This document shows positions 56,153 through 64,000 of a stretch of DNA of 64,000 nt, piece after piece. Under the pieces are notes generated by a model that did no database searches, had not been told where the DNA came from, and worked only from the letters and a program-made list of their open reading frames with translations. The stretch comes from Luteibacter jiangsuensis (lineage in GTDB: Bacteria > Pseudomonadota > Gammaproteobacteria > Xanthomonadales > Rhodanobacteraceae), in assembly GCF_011742555.1 (NCBI RefSeq), contig NZ_JAAQQR010000010.1, forward strand, positions 62,001-126,000, given 5' to 3'. Within the stretch, counting starts at the first letter, position 1, and each line of letters starts with the position of its first letter. A program made the translations under genes and the position numbers.

Positions 56153-56899
56153 TCAGTTCGACCAGCCGCCGTCCACGACATGGACAGTGCCGGTGGTAAA
56201 CGACGATTCGTCGGAGGCCAGATAGACGGCCAGTGCGGCGATTTCGCGCGGATCGCCCAGGCGTCCCATGGGCTGGCGGGCAGTGAAACCGCGCCACGCG
56301 GCCTCTTCGTCGCCGCCCATGGCACGGACGCGATCGGCGAGGGAAGGCGTCTTCACCGTGCCCGGACAGATCGCATTGCAGCGGACACCGCGGGCCACGA
56401 AGTCGGCGGCGATGGATCGCGTGAGGCCGATGACGGCGGCCTTCGTGGCGCCGTAGGCAAAGCGGTTCGGGACGCCCTTGATGCTGGATGCCACGGAAGA
56501 CATGTTCACGATGCTGCCGGCGCCGCGTTCGAGCATGCCCGGGAGCACGGCGCGGCACGTGTGGAACATGCTGTCGACGTTGATGGCGAACGAGCGTCGC
56601 CAGCTCGCCTCGTCCGTGTCGAGGATGGTGCCGGCGTGCACGTAACCCGCGCAGTTGAACAGGATGTCGATGGCGCCTGCGTCGGCGACGAGGGCGGCGA
56701 TCGCCGCCGGGTCGGTGACGTCGAGAATCCGCGTGCTTGCCGATGCGCATTCCTCGCCCAGCGATGTGAGGCTGGCCGCATCGATGTCCGTCGCGACCAC
56801 CGTCGCGCCTTCGGCGGCGAAGGCGAGTGCCGTCGCGCGGCCTATGCCCGCGCCTGCCGCTGTGATCAGGGCGCGCTTGCCTGTCAGCCGGCCGCTCAT
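56153..56899 (-). CDS. 2-keto-3-deoxy-L-fuconate dehydrogenase (SDR)
   Basis: This 248-residue NAD-dependent short-chain dehydrogenase has Rossmann [19 protein letters not shown] near residue 14 and NCAGYVHAG near 85. The catalytic Ser-Tyr-Lys is in [20 protein letters not shown] near 130-150. It oxidises the C4 hydroxyl of 2-keto-3-deoxy-L-fuconate to the diketo acid. The specific substrate is inferred from the complete pathway around it. The start is the ATG at 56899, 46 bp after the lactonase stop. Confidence 0.92.
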   Translation of the reverse strand: MSGRLTGKRALITAAGAGIGRATALAFAAEGATVVATDIDAASLTSLGEECASASTRILDVTDPAAIAALVADAGAIDILFNCAGYVHAGTILDTDEASWRRSFAINVDSMFHTCRAVLPGMLERGAGSIVNMSSVASSIKGVPNRFAYGATKAAVIGLTRSIAADFVARGVRCNAICPGTVKTPSLADRVRAMGGDEEAAWRGFTARQPMGRLGDPREIAALAVYLASDESSFTTGTVHVVDGGWSN

Positions 56900-56945
56900 G
56901 GGTGTGGCCCGCAGGGAAGGGAAACCATGGGCGCGAACATGTGCG

Positions 56946-57803
56946 TCATCGCAAGATCCTCGAAGCGGCATGTGCCGGCGCGTGGCCGGCAAGGGAATAG
57001 ACGGCGACGGCGTTGCCGCCAAAGACGGCGGCCTCCGCGAGCGGCGCATGGCGCTGCACGAAGGCGCGCGCACAGGATTGCCATGCGTCGTAAGTGGCGT
57101 GCGTGGTGAGCACCGGCCAGTCGCTGCCCCAGATGAGGCGATGGGGGCCGAACGCGTCGAACAGGTGTGCCACATAGGGTTCCAGCGCATCCGGTTCGGG
57201 TGCGGCGCCCGCTAATGTGAGCAGGCCGGAGAGCTTGCAGTACACATCGGGCATCTGCGCGAGCCGCGCCATCGACGTTGCCCACTCGGCAAAGCCACGG
57301 CCGGCGATATCCGGCTTTGCCGCATGGTCGATCACCGTGCGCAGGCCCGGATGTCGCGTCAGGCGTTCGGAGAGCGCCCGCAGGTGGCGGCTATCGACCA
57401 GCGCGTCGAATACGAGCTCGCGTTCCCGCACGTGCTCGAACGCGGCGTCGAGCGCCGGCAAGGCCAGCCATTGCGTATCCGGAATGTCCTGCACCATCGG
57501 CCGGATGCCGCACAGCAGGCCGCCGCCGTCCGCCACAAGCCAGTCCAGACGCGAGGCGACATCGAGCGCCTCCATGTCCACCCATCCCACGACCCCGAGC
57601 ACACCGGGATCGTTGCGGGCGATGTCGAACAGGAAACGGGTCTCCCGCTCGTCGGGCGCAGCTTGCACGAGGATGCAGGGGTCGGGGTCGCCCGGAAAGT
57701 CGCCAGGCAGGAACGCGCGGCGAAGCGTCTCGGGGGCACTGCGCAGCCAGTCGTAGCGCAGCCGGGAAGGATCCCAATAGTGGCGATGCGCGTCGACGAT
57801 CAC
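56946..57803 (-). CDS. L-fucono-1,5-lactonase (amidohydrolase family)
   Basis: This 285-residue TIM-barrel lactonase of the amidohydrolase-2 group has the metal motif VDAHRHYWDP at the start, VIDHAAKPDI near 160, YCKLSGLLTL near 190 and the catalytic Asp in RLIWGSDWPVL near 235. It opens L-fuconolactone to L-fuconate. The start is GTG at 57803, overlapping the dehydrogenase stop (GTGA); this gives the normal N-terminus without an extension. Confidence 0.92.
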   Translation of the reverse strand: MIVDAHRHYWDPSRLRYDWLRSAPETLRRAFLPGDFPGDPDPCILVQAAPDERETRFLFDIARNDPGVLGVVGWVDMEALDVASRLDWLVADGGGLLCGIRPMVQDIPDTQWLALPALDAAFEHVRERELVFDALVDSRHLRALSERLTRHPGLRTVIDHAAKPDIAGRGFAEWATSMARLAQMPDVYCKLSGLLTLAGAAPEPDALEPYVAHLFDAFGPHRLIWGSDWPVLTTHATYDAWQSCARAFVQRHAPLAEAAVFGGNAVAVYSLAGHAPAHAASRILR

Positions 57804-58813
57804 GGCGTGGGCACCGTGGGATCGATCAGGCCTTCCTTGCGAAGCGCCGCCCAGGTCGCCGGCGGCACCGGCGCGCGCTGGCGGTGCAGCGCCGCGTCCA
57901 CTTCGGCAACGGAGCGCAGGCCGCATACGACGGCGGATACGGCGGGGTGGGCGAGGGGAAACTGCAAGGCCGCCGCGCCAACTTCCGCGCCCGTGCGATG
58001 ACAGATGTCGTAATAGCGCTGCGCGCGGGCGATCACCTCGGGGGAGGCCGGCGCATAGTTGTAGGTGGCACCGGGCCCCTCTTCGGCGCCGAGCAGGCCG
58101 GAGTTGTACGGCCCGGCAACAAGCACCGATACGCCCGTCGCGGCCGCGCGCTCCATCACGGCCTTGCTCGCGTCCTGCTCGAACAGCGTGTAGCGCCCGG
58201 CCAGCATGATGACGTCCAGCGGAAACCGCGGCATCACCTCGAGGCACACGGCTTCCTCGTTCACACCAATGCCAATGGCGCCGACGAGTCCTTCCTCGCG
58301 CATGCGCGCCATTTCCGGAAGCGCCTCGTCCAGGGCCTGGGCCAGCACCTGCGGATGCCGGTCGCCATGCGTGAGCGCGCCGATGTCATGGAGGAAAAGC
58401 ATGTCGACATGCTCGAGCCGCAGCCGGCGAAGACTTGCTTCCAGACTGCGCCGCACGCCCGCGCGGCTGTAGTCGAAGCGCGCGATGCGACCGTCGACGG
58501 CGAATCCGTCGTCCTGGCCGCGGCGACCCGCGGCATCTTCGATGATTCTTCCGACCTTGCTCGAGAGTGTGTAGCTCGCGCGCGGCAGCCCGGCAAGCAC
58601 GTGTCCAAGTCGCGATTCGCTCAGCCCGAAACCGTAATAGGGCGCCGTATCGAAGTGGCGGATGCCGCCTTCCCAGGCATGACCGATCGCCCGCGCAGCT
58701 TCGGCCTCGTCCACCTCGCCATAGAGATTGCCCACCGGCGCTCCGCCGAACGCCAACGGCGACAGGGGCGTGCCGCGCGGTGGGGCTGATAGGCCGGCTT
58801 TCGACAACGACAT
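57800..58813 (-). CDS. L-fucose 1-dehydrogenase (aldo/keto reductase)
   Basis: This 337-residue oxidoreductase first oxidises L-fucose at C1 to the lactone. The AKR tetrad is present: Asp and Tyr in FDTAPYYGFGLSE near 50-55, Lys in LSSKVGR and His in LFLHDIG. AKR-type D-threo-aldose/L-fucose dehydrogenases share this layout. It is the first gene of the minus-strand fucose operon, with two copies of the predicted operator in the 290-bp gap before the TonB receptor. The ATG at 58813 was chosen because the upstream frame crosses that promoter region. Confidence 0.92.
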   Translation of the reverse strand: MSLSKAGLSAPPRGTPLSPLAFGGAPVGNLYGEVDEAEAARAIGHAWEGGIRHFDTAPYYGFGLSESRLGHVLAGLPRASYTLSSKVGRIIEDAAGRRGQDDGFAVDGRIARFDYSRAGVRRSLEASLRRLRLEHVDMLFLHDIGALTHGDRHPQVLAQALDEALPEMARMREEGLVGAIGIGVNEEAVCLEVMPRFPLDVIMLAGRYTLFEQDASKAVMERAAATGVSVLVAGPYNSGLLGAEEGPGATYNYAPASPEVIARAQRYYDICHRTGAEVGAAALQFPLAHPAVSAVVCGLRSVAEVDAALHRQRAPVPPATWAALRKEGLIDPTVPTP

Positions 58814-58862
58814 CGAGGCTCCCTGGGATTGGCCGCTCGTCTCTGGCGACACTGACCAGATA

Positions 58863-58886
58863 TGGATATTACGTTTATATGTGAAC
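58863..58886 (-). promoter_or_regulatory. Predicted fucose-regulon operator, copy C (dehydrogenase operon)
   Basis: Read on the plus strand, a 24-bp site starts TGGATATTACGTT and ends ATGTGAAC, 50 bp before the dehydrogenase ATG. It matches copy A at 17 and copy B at 16 of 24 positions. Confidence 0.55.
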
Positions 58887-58980
58887 TTGTCCAGCGGCAA
58901 GCGTCTCTCCCTCACGAAAATGCCCGGAGACTTGTTTTTTTTTCGCGCCGCGTCGCAACTTGAATCGCCCGGAACATATC

Positions 58981-59004
58981 TGAATACTTCGTTCGCCAGT
59001 GAAC
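58981..59004 (+). promoter_or_regulatory. Predicted fucose-regulon operator, copy B (TonB receptor)
   Basis: A 24-bp site starts TGAATACTTCGTT and ends CAGTGAAC, 100 bp before the receptor ATG. It shares TG-ATA, CGTT and GTGAAC with copy C at the same spacing. Confidence 0.55.
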
Positions 59005-59103
59005 ATTGGCCGATTGGGCGGGGCAAATCACACACATACCAGCATGCGTCGACCGGCCGCGGTCGGGCGCGTGCTTCCGGGGCAGAGGTTGGGGAGACCA
59101 TCG

Positions 59104-61797
59104 ATGAAGATCAGCAAGACCGTGCTTTGCGCGAGCATCCTGTATGCCCTCGCCGCAGTGACCCATGCGCAGGATGCAGCGCCCGCCGGGGCGGACAAGC
59201 CGAAGACGGCGCAGGAAAAAGCCGCCGAAAAACAGGCGCAGCAGCTCCAGGAGATCACCGTCACCGGCTACCGGGGAAGCCTGGAGAAGGCCATCGACGT
59301 GAAGCGCAACGCGAACGCCGTGGTCGATGCCATCAGTGCGACCGACATCGGCAAGTTCCCCGACACCAATGCCGCGGAGTCGCTGTCGCACCTCCCCGGC
59401 ATCACTGTGGACCGCCAGTTCGGCGAGGGCGAGAAGATCAGCGTCAACGGCACCGATGCCGCCCTGAACCGTGTGCTCCTGAACGGCCAGACCATCGCGT
59501 CCGGCGACTGGGGCGGCAACCCCACCGACACCAGCGGCCGCACGTTCAATTACTCCCTGTTGTCGCCCGAGATCATCGGGTTGATGGAAGTGTACAAATC
59601 GCCTGAGGCCCGCATCGACGAGGGCAGCATCGGCGGTACCGTGATCATCCACACGCGCAAGCCGCTGGATCTGCCGGCCAACACCCTGCGCGGCTCGCTT
59701 GGCTACAACTACAACGACCGCTCGAAAGACGGCAATCCGCGGGGATCGGCCTTGTGGAGCTGGAAGAACGCCGATAGCACGTTCGGCTTCCTGACCAGCG
59801 TCACGCACGACAAGGAAGACCTCTCCCGTGCGGGCATCGAGTTCTTCGGTTACACCACGGGTGCCAACATCACGGGTAATCCCCGCGTGACCGGCGACCC
59901 GGACTATGCCAACGCGAAGATCCCTGTGGGCATCAACAGCGCGTACTTCCAGCAGGAGCGCGAGCGCAACGGCATCCAGTCCGCGTTGCAATGGCGTCCC
60001 GACGAAAAGAACGAGTTCAACCTGACGGGGCTCTACGTCAAGGGCAAGTACAACAACTTCAGCGAGTCGCGCTATGTCTGTCCGGGCTGCGGCGACCTCA
60101 ACAAGCTGACGGACATCAACGTCAACAACGGCTACATCACGTCCGGTACCGTTTCGTCCACTACCGGTAACGGCCAGCCCTACGCCGAGCTGGACGCGAA
60201 CTATCGCAAGACCGAGGTCTCCACCAAGAGCATCAACCTGCGCCACGACTTCAACGGCGACGCATGGGTGTTCACCAGCCAGGTGGGCTACACCTCCGCC
60301 AGCGGCGGCAAGGATCCGGAATACCTGATGAAGTACCTGCTGCAGAATGGCGGTTACGACTTCTCGTACGACGGCCGCAATACGGGCGTGAACTATCAGA
60401 ATGGTTCGGCGGCCAACTGGGGCCTGCCGGGTTCGCCCGCCAACTCGCCGCCGGGCGACACATCCTTGCCGGGCCAGAACCAGGCGGGCGGCATTTATTA
60501 CGAAACCACGAAAGACCGCGAGCGCTACGCGCAGTTCGATGCCACCCGCGATCTGGAATGGGGCCCCATCAACCAGATCCAGATGGGCGTGAAGTACACC
60601 AACCATTTCAACGGCACCAACTCGCGCGGCAACCGCATCAACACCACCGATCCGGTATCGCTGCTCGACTTCGACCCGGGCAGCACGCCGGGTGGCCTGT
60701 TCGACGGCCTGCATGCGAGCGGCGACCTCACCGACTGGCCTACGGCCAGCAAGGGCGCCGTGGTGTCGTACCTCAATGGTCAGCCGCAGGGGCCGTACAA
60801 CATCAACTACCCCGCGACGTTCGGCGTGGCCGAAGTGACCAAGGACGCCTACCTCCAGGTGAACTACCAGGGCGGCCCGTGGCGCGGCAACGTGGGCGTT
60901 CGCTATGTCGACACGAAAGACACGTCCACCTATTACGTGAACAGCGACGGCGGCACTTACAACCGCGTCTCGGGCACCACGCATTATTACAAGCCGCTGC
61001 CGTCCTTCAACCTGGCCTACGATATCGACGACGACAAGGTCGCGCGCCTGTCGGTGGCCAAGGTCATCGCCCGGCCGCGCTACGGCGACCTCGCCGGCGC
61101 CACATCCCTCAGCGGCGCCAGCACCGGCAACTTCACCGCCAGTGCCGGCAATCCCAACCTGAAGCCTTACCAGTCGACCAACTTCGACGTTTCGGCGGAG
61201 TGGTACTTCGCGCCGGCCAGCCTGCTTTCCGTGGAAGGCTTCGTGCGCAAGATCGACAGCTATATCGTCACGACCACGTCGGAACGCACGATCACCGATC
61301 CGACGACAGGACAGACCAACCTGTACTCGGTGACGTCGCCGGTGAATGCGTCCAATGCCAAGGTGTCCGGCCTCTCGCTGATCTACCAGCAGGACCTCGG
61401 CTACGGCTTCGGCATCCAGACCAACTACACGTATAGCAAAGCCACCACCCATGCCGATGCCGCCGGCGACAAGCTCAACCTGCCGTACCTGTCGAAGAAC
61501 ACCATCAACATCATTCCGTACTACGAGCACGGCCCGTGGTCGGCCCGCATCAACTACAGCCGCCGCTCGCCGTACTTCACCCAGGTGGGCCGCCTGAACT
61601 CCAACGTGTTCGCCGATGCGTACAAGGAACTGGATCTCAGCGCCTCGTACCAGATCAACGCGTGGGCCGGCATCACGCTCAGTGCCACCAACCTTCTGGA
61701 TTCCACGTACTACCAGTACGCCGACATCAAGTACGCTCCGATCGGCGAGTACAAGAGCGGCCGTACCTATTCGGTCTCGATGAACTTCAAGCTTTAA
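59104..61797 (+). CDS. TonB-dependent outer-membrane receptor, fucoside uptake
   Basis: This 897-residue receptor has a signal peptide (KTVLCASILYALAAVTHAQ), then an Ala/Lys-rich linker and a TonB box (QEITVTGYR near residue 50). A plug domain follows (about 55-170: DTNAAESLSHLPGITVDRQF, GEGEKISVNGTD, IDEGSIGGTVIIHTRKPLDL). A 22-stranded barrel runs to the end, which closes SVSMNFKL with Leu rather than the usual Phe/Trp. It is a proteobacterial TonB receptor of the TIGR01782 type, often carbohydrate-specific. Position at the head of a fucosidase operon suggests import of fucosylated oligosaccharides. The ATG at 59104 fits the signal peptide. Confidence 0.93.
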   Translation: MKISKTVLCASILYALAAVTHAQDAAPAGADKPKTAQEKAAEKQAQQLQEITVTGYRGSLEKAIDVKRNANAVVDAISATDIGKFPDTNAAESLSHLPGITVDRQFGEGEKISVNGTDAALNRVLLNGQTIASGDWGGNPTDTSGRTFNYSLLSPEIIGLMEVYKSPEARIDEGSIGGTVIIHTRKPLDLPANTLRGSLGYNYNDRSKDGNPRGSALWSWKNADSTFGFLTSVTHDKEDLSRAGIEFFGYTTGANITGNPRVTGDPDYANAKIPVGINSAYFQQERERNGIQSALQWRPDEKNEFNLTGLYVKGKYNNFSESRYVCPGCGDLNKLTDINVNNGYITSGTVSSTTGNGQPYAELDANYRKTEVSTKSINLRHDFNGDAWVFTSQVGYTSASGGKDPEYLMKYLLQNGGYDFSYDGRNTGVNYQNGSAANWGLPGSPANSPPGDTSLPGQNQAGGIYYETTKDRERYAQFDATRDLEWGPINQIQMGVKYTNHFNGTNSRGNRINTTDPVSLLDFDPGSTPGGLFDGLHASGDLTDWPTASKGAVVSYLNGQPQGPYNINYPATFGVAEVTKDAYLQVNYQGGPWRGNVGVRYVDTKDTSTYYVNSDGGTYNRVSGTTHYYKPLPSFNLAYDIDDDKVARLSVAKVIARPRYGDLAGATSLSGASTGNFTASAGNPNLKPYQSTNFDVSAEWYFAPASLLSVEGFVRKIDSYIVTTTSERTITDPTTGQTNLYSVTSPVNASNAKVSGLSLIYQQDLGYGFGIQTNYTYSKATTHADAAGDKLNLPYLSKNTINIIPYYEHGPWSARINYSRRSPYFTQVGRLNSNVFADAYKELDLSASYQINAWAGITLSATNLLDSTYYQYADIKYAPIGEYKSGRTYSVSMNFKL

Positions 61798-61816
61798 GCC
61801 GAGGGGAGTGTTACCC

Positions 61817-63439
61817 ATGCTGCGACGACTGGCCTGCTTCGTGACTGCGGCACTCATCGGAGGCGTCGCGAACGCCGGCCAGGCGACCGCCCCCACCGCG
61901 GGCAGCATGTCGCCCGAGGCGCAGGACATGGCATGGCAGAAAGCCGCCGCGAGGTTCGCGCCGGAACGCAGGGCCATTCTGGATCACGTGCACAAGGACG
62001 TGGCGGACGGCCCGTTCCGGCCCGACTGGGCTTCGCTGAAGGCTTACCGCTCGCCTGCGTGGTACGACGACGCGAAGTTCGGCATCTTCATCCACTGGGG
62101 TGTCTACTCGGTGCCGGCCTTCGGCAGCGAGTGGTACTCGCGCAACATGTACAAGCAGGGCAGCAAGGAGTTCGCCCATCACGTCGCCACCTATGGGCCG
62201 CAGTCCCGATTCGGCTACAAGGACTTTGTGCCGATGTTCAAGGCCGAGCACTTCGACGCGGATGCCTGGGCGGCGCTGTTTCGCGAAGCCGGTGCGCGCT
62301 ATGTGGTGCCGGTGGCCGAACACCATGACGGCTTCGCCATGTACGACTCGAAGCTGTCGGACTGGACTGCGGTGAAGAAGGGCCCCAAGCGCGACGTCAT
62401 CGGCCTGCTGGCGAAGGCGGTCCGGGGGCAGGGTATGCACTTCGGTGTTTCGTCGCACCGCGCGGAACACGACTGGTTCTTCGACGGCGGGCGGCACTTC
62501 GATTCCGACGTGAACGACCCGTCCAATGCCGAGCTCTACGGGCCAGCGGTGGACCACCTCAGCGTGCGCGACGAGAACCTCGCGGACGACTGGACCTATG
62601 TCTCGCAGGCGTGGCTGGACGACTGGCTGGCGCGCACGACGGAATTGATCGACGACTACCACCCGGACCTGATCTATTTCGACTGGTGGATCGGGCACCC
62701 GACCTTCCGCAACACCTTGCCGACCCTGCTCTCGTACTACTACAACGAGGGCAGCAGGCGCGACGGCGTGGTGGTGAACTACAAGCTGGGAGACCTCCCC
62801 GAGGGCGCGGGCACGCTGGATATCGAGCGCGGCCAGCTCACCGGCATCCACCCCACCCACTGGCAGACCGACACCTCGATCAGCAACGAATCCTGGGGCT
62901 ACATCGAGCACGATACCTACAAGTCGCCCACCTTCATCATTCACCTGCTGGCCGACGTGGTGAGCAAGAACGGCAACCTCATGCTCAACATCGGGCCGCG
63001 CGCGGATGGCACGATCCCGCAAGGTGCGCAGGATACGTTGCGCAGCATCGGCCGCTGGCTGACCACGAACGGCGAGGCCATCTACGGCAGCAAGCCGTGG
63101 CGCGTGTACGGCGAAGGTCCCACCGAGGTGGTCGGCGGTACGTTCCAGGACACCAAGACCAAGCCCTATACGGCGAAGGATTTCCGTTTCACCACCGGCA
63201 ACGGAAAACTCTATGCGATCGAGTTGGGCTGGCCCGCGAAGGGTGCCGCCACGATCACCTCGATCAAGCCCGCCGACAAGGTGACACGCGTGGAACTGCT
63301 CGCGGACGGCAGTAACCTGCCGTTTACCCAGGATGCCGGCGGCCTGCACCTGCGTCTTCCCTCCCAGCCCGTCGGCAGCGATGCCTATGTGTTCCGCATC
63401 ACCCTGGCGACGGCGAACCCCACCAAGGTCCCCCGATGA
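61817..63439 (+). CDS. Alpha-L-fucosidase, GH29
   Basis: This 540-residue exported retaining glycosidase releases L-fucose from glycans. A signal peptide (ACFVTAALIGGVANAGQATA) is followed by a GH29 barrel (KFGIFIHWGVYSVPAFGSEW near 85, VAEHHDGFAMYDS near 165). The nucleophile Asp is in PDLIYFDWWIGH near 290, and the MLNIGPRADGTIP end of the barrel is near 395. A C-terminal beta-sandwich follows. The start is ATG at 61817 with GAGGGGAG 8 bp upstream; the GTG at 61808 would bury that SD. It is 19 bp after the receptor and overlaps the next gene by 4 bp. Confidence 0.95.
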   Translation: MLRRLACFVTAALIGGVANAGQATAPTAGSMSPEAQDMAWQKAAARFAPERRAILDHVHKDVADGPFRPDWASLKAYRSPAWYDDAKFGIFIHWGVYSVPAFGSEWYSRNMYKQGSKEFAHHVATYGPQSRFGYKDFVPMFKAEHFDADAWAALFREAGARYVVPVAEHHDGFAMYDSKLSDWTAVKKGPKRDVIGLLAKAVRGQGMHFGVSSHRAEHDWFFDGGRHFDSDVNDPSNAELYGPAVDHLSVRDENLADDWTYVSQAWLDDWLARTTELIDDYHPDLIYFDWWIGHPTFRNTLPTLLSYYYNEGSRRDGVVVNYKLGDLPEGAGTLDIERGQLTGIHPTHWQTDTSISNESWGYIEHDTYKSPTFIIHLLADVVSKNGNLMLNIGPRADGTIPQGAQDTLRSIGRWLTTNGEAIYGSKPWRVYGEGPTEVVGGTFQDTKTKPYTAKDFRFTTGNGKLYAIELGWPAKGAATITSIKPADKVTRVELLADGSNLPFTQDAGGLHLRLPSQPVGSDAYVFRITLATANPTKVPR

Positions 63440-64000
63440 AACGACGGATTCTCCTGCTTGCCTGCCTGCTCTGGCTGCCCCTGGCCGCCTTCGCCAAGGC
63501 GCCGGTCGCGTTGTTCTACATGATGAACACGCAGAAATCGATCGCCTCGCTCGAAGCCCACGCCGATAAGATCGATCTGCTCGTACCCACCTGGTACGGC
63601 GTGGACGAGCACGGGCTGGTTTCCGGCGGCCCCAACGATTACGTGCTGGATCTGGCGAAGAAGCACCGCCTTCCCGTGATGCCGATCATCTCGGCGGGCG
63701 GCGACCGGGCGAAGTTCCATGCGCTGCTCGGCGACGAGACGGCGAAGAAACACATGATCGACTCGATGATCGACGAAGCGAAGGAGCACGGCTATACCGG
63801 CTTCCAGTTCGACTTCGAGAACATCGCATGGACGGATCGCGATGCGCTCACGCTCTTGACGAGGCAGACCTACGAAGCACTGCATAAGCATGGTCTGCAA
63901 CTCACCATGGCCGTGGTGCCCAATGCGCCGGGACACGCAGGGGAGGGCGCCTTCGGCAAGTGGATGTGGGAGTACTGGCGTGGCGCGTACGATCTGAAGG
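63436..64000 (+). CDS. Exported GH18-family glycosidase, 3' end cut by window
   Basis: The first 188 residues are visible. A signal peptide (RRILLLACLLWLPLAAFAKA) is followed by a GH18-type barrel start (VALFYMMNTQKSIASLEAHA, LLVPTWYGVD) and the catalytic strand GFQFDFENIAW near residue 125, with the D-x-E pair of GH18 enzymes. The style resembles YaaH-like and endo-beta-N-acetylglucosaminidase members more than true chitinases. Coupled to the fucosidase by ATGA, it may cut N-glycans or similar glycans that carry fucose (inference). The gene continues beyond the window. Confidence 0.85.
   Translation, partial: MKRRILLLACLLWLPLAAFAKAPVALFYMMNTQKSIASLEAHADKIDLLVPTWYGVDEHGLVSGGPNDYVLDLAKKHRLPVMPIISAGGDRAKFHALLGDETAKKHMIDSMIDEAKEHGYTGFQFDFENIAWTDRDALTLLTRQTYEALHKHGLQLTMAVVPNAPGHAGEGAFGKWMWEYWRGAYDLK

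Overview
The window is GC-rich DNA (G or C dominates third codon positions) from a gammaproteobacterium, most likely a Xanthomonadales/Rhodanobacteraceae member of the Luteibacter-Dyella kind. This placement is an inference from three things: the gene order thrS-infC-rpmI-rplT-pheST-ihfA-merR-tRNA-Pro, a non-phosphorylating L-fucose pathway like the one known from Xanthomonas campestris, and FimT and ExeM homologues. No database search was possible.

Layout. (1) 1-9.1 kb is the right end of a lambda-like prophage. It carries tail genes K (cut by the window edge), a lipoprotein insert, I, J and a run of tail-fibre genes, then small accessory genes, and ends just beyond the 3' end of a tRNA-Asn gene. 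(2) 9.1-30.7 kb is mostly core genome: fimT, uvrB, tRNA-Val, hemJ-like, an overlapping recC-recB-recD operon, a sugar-nucleotide epimerase, then thrS, infC (ATC start codon), rpmI, rplT, pheS, pheT, ihfA, a MerR gene and tRNA-Pro. A near-perfect palindrome of about 96 bp sits between infC and rpmI. (3) 30.6-43.7 kb holds an Lnt-like protein with its TetR partner and a perfect operator, a PAS-GGDEF cyclase, divergent serA and D-2-hydroxyglutarate dehydrogenase, prolyl iminopeptidase, a secreted ExeM-type nuclease, upp, a PsiF-like protein and a class III aminotransferase. Six of the seven copies of an ~80 bp REP-like palindrome lie between 36.5 and 42.2 kb. (4) 43.9-50.0 kb is an ABC exporter with two tandem DesK-type kinases and one response regulator in a single overlapping operon, then queA and a small orphan gene.

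(5) 50.1-64 kb is a complete L-fucose acquisition and catabolism locus. An IclR regulator faces fucP and a sugar mutarotase. On the minus strand an operon encodes L-fucose dehydrogenase, fuconolactonase, 2-keto-3-deoxyfuconate dehydrogenase, diketo-deoxyfuconate hydrolase, L-fuconate dehydratase and an FMN L-lactate dehydrogenase. Together these would take L-fucose to pyruvate plus L-lactate and then oxidise the lactate. Divergent from it are a TonB-dependent receptor, a GH29 alpha-L-fucosidase and a GH18 enzyme cut by the window end, which would release and import the sugar from glycans.

The most useful new observation is a 24-bp motif found upstream of all three fucose transcripts (50999, 58863, 58981), which I propose as the shared operator of a fucose regulon. 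Other points worth a look are the infC-rpmI palindrome, the duplicated sensor kinases, the modular tail-fibre paralogues and the serA/D-2-hydroxyglutarate dehydrogenase pairing.
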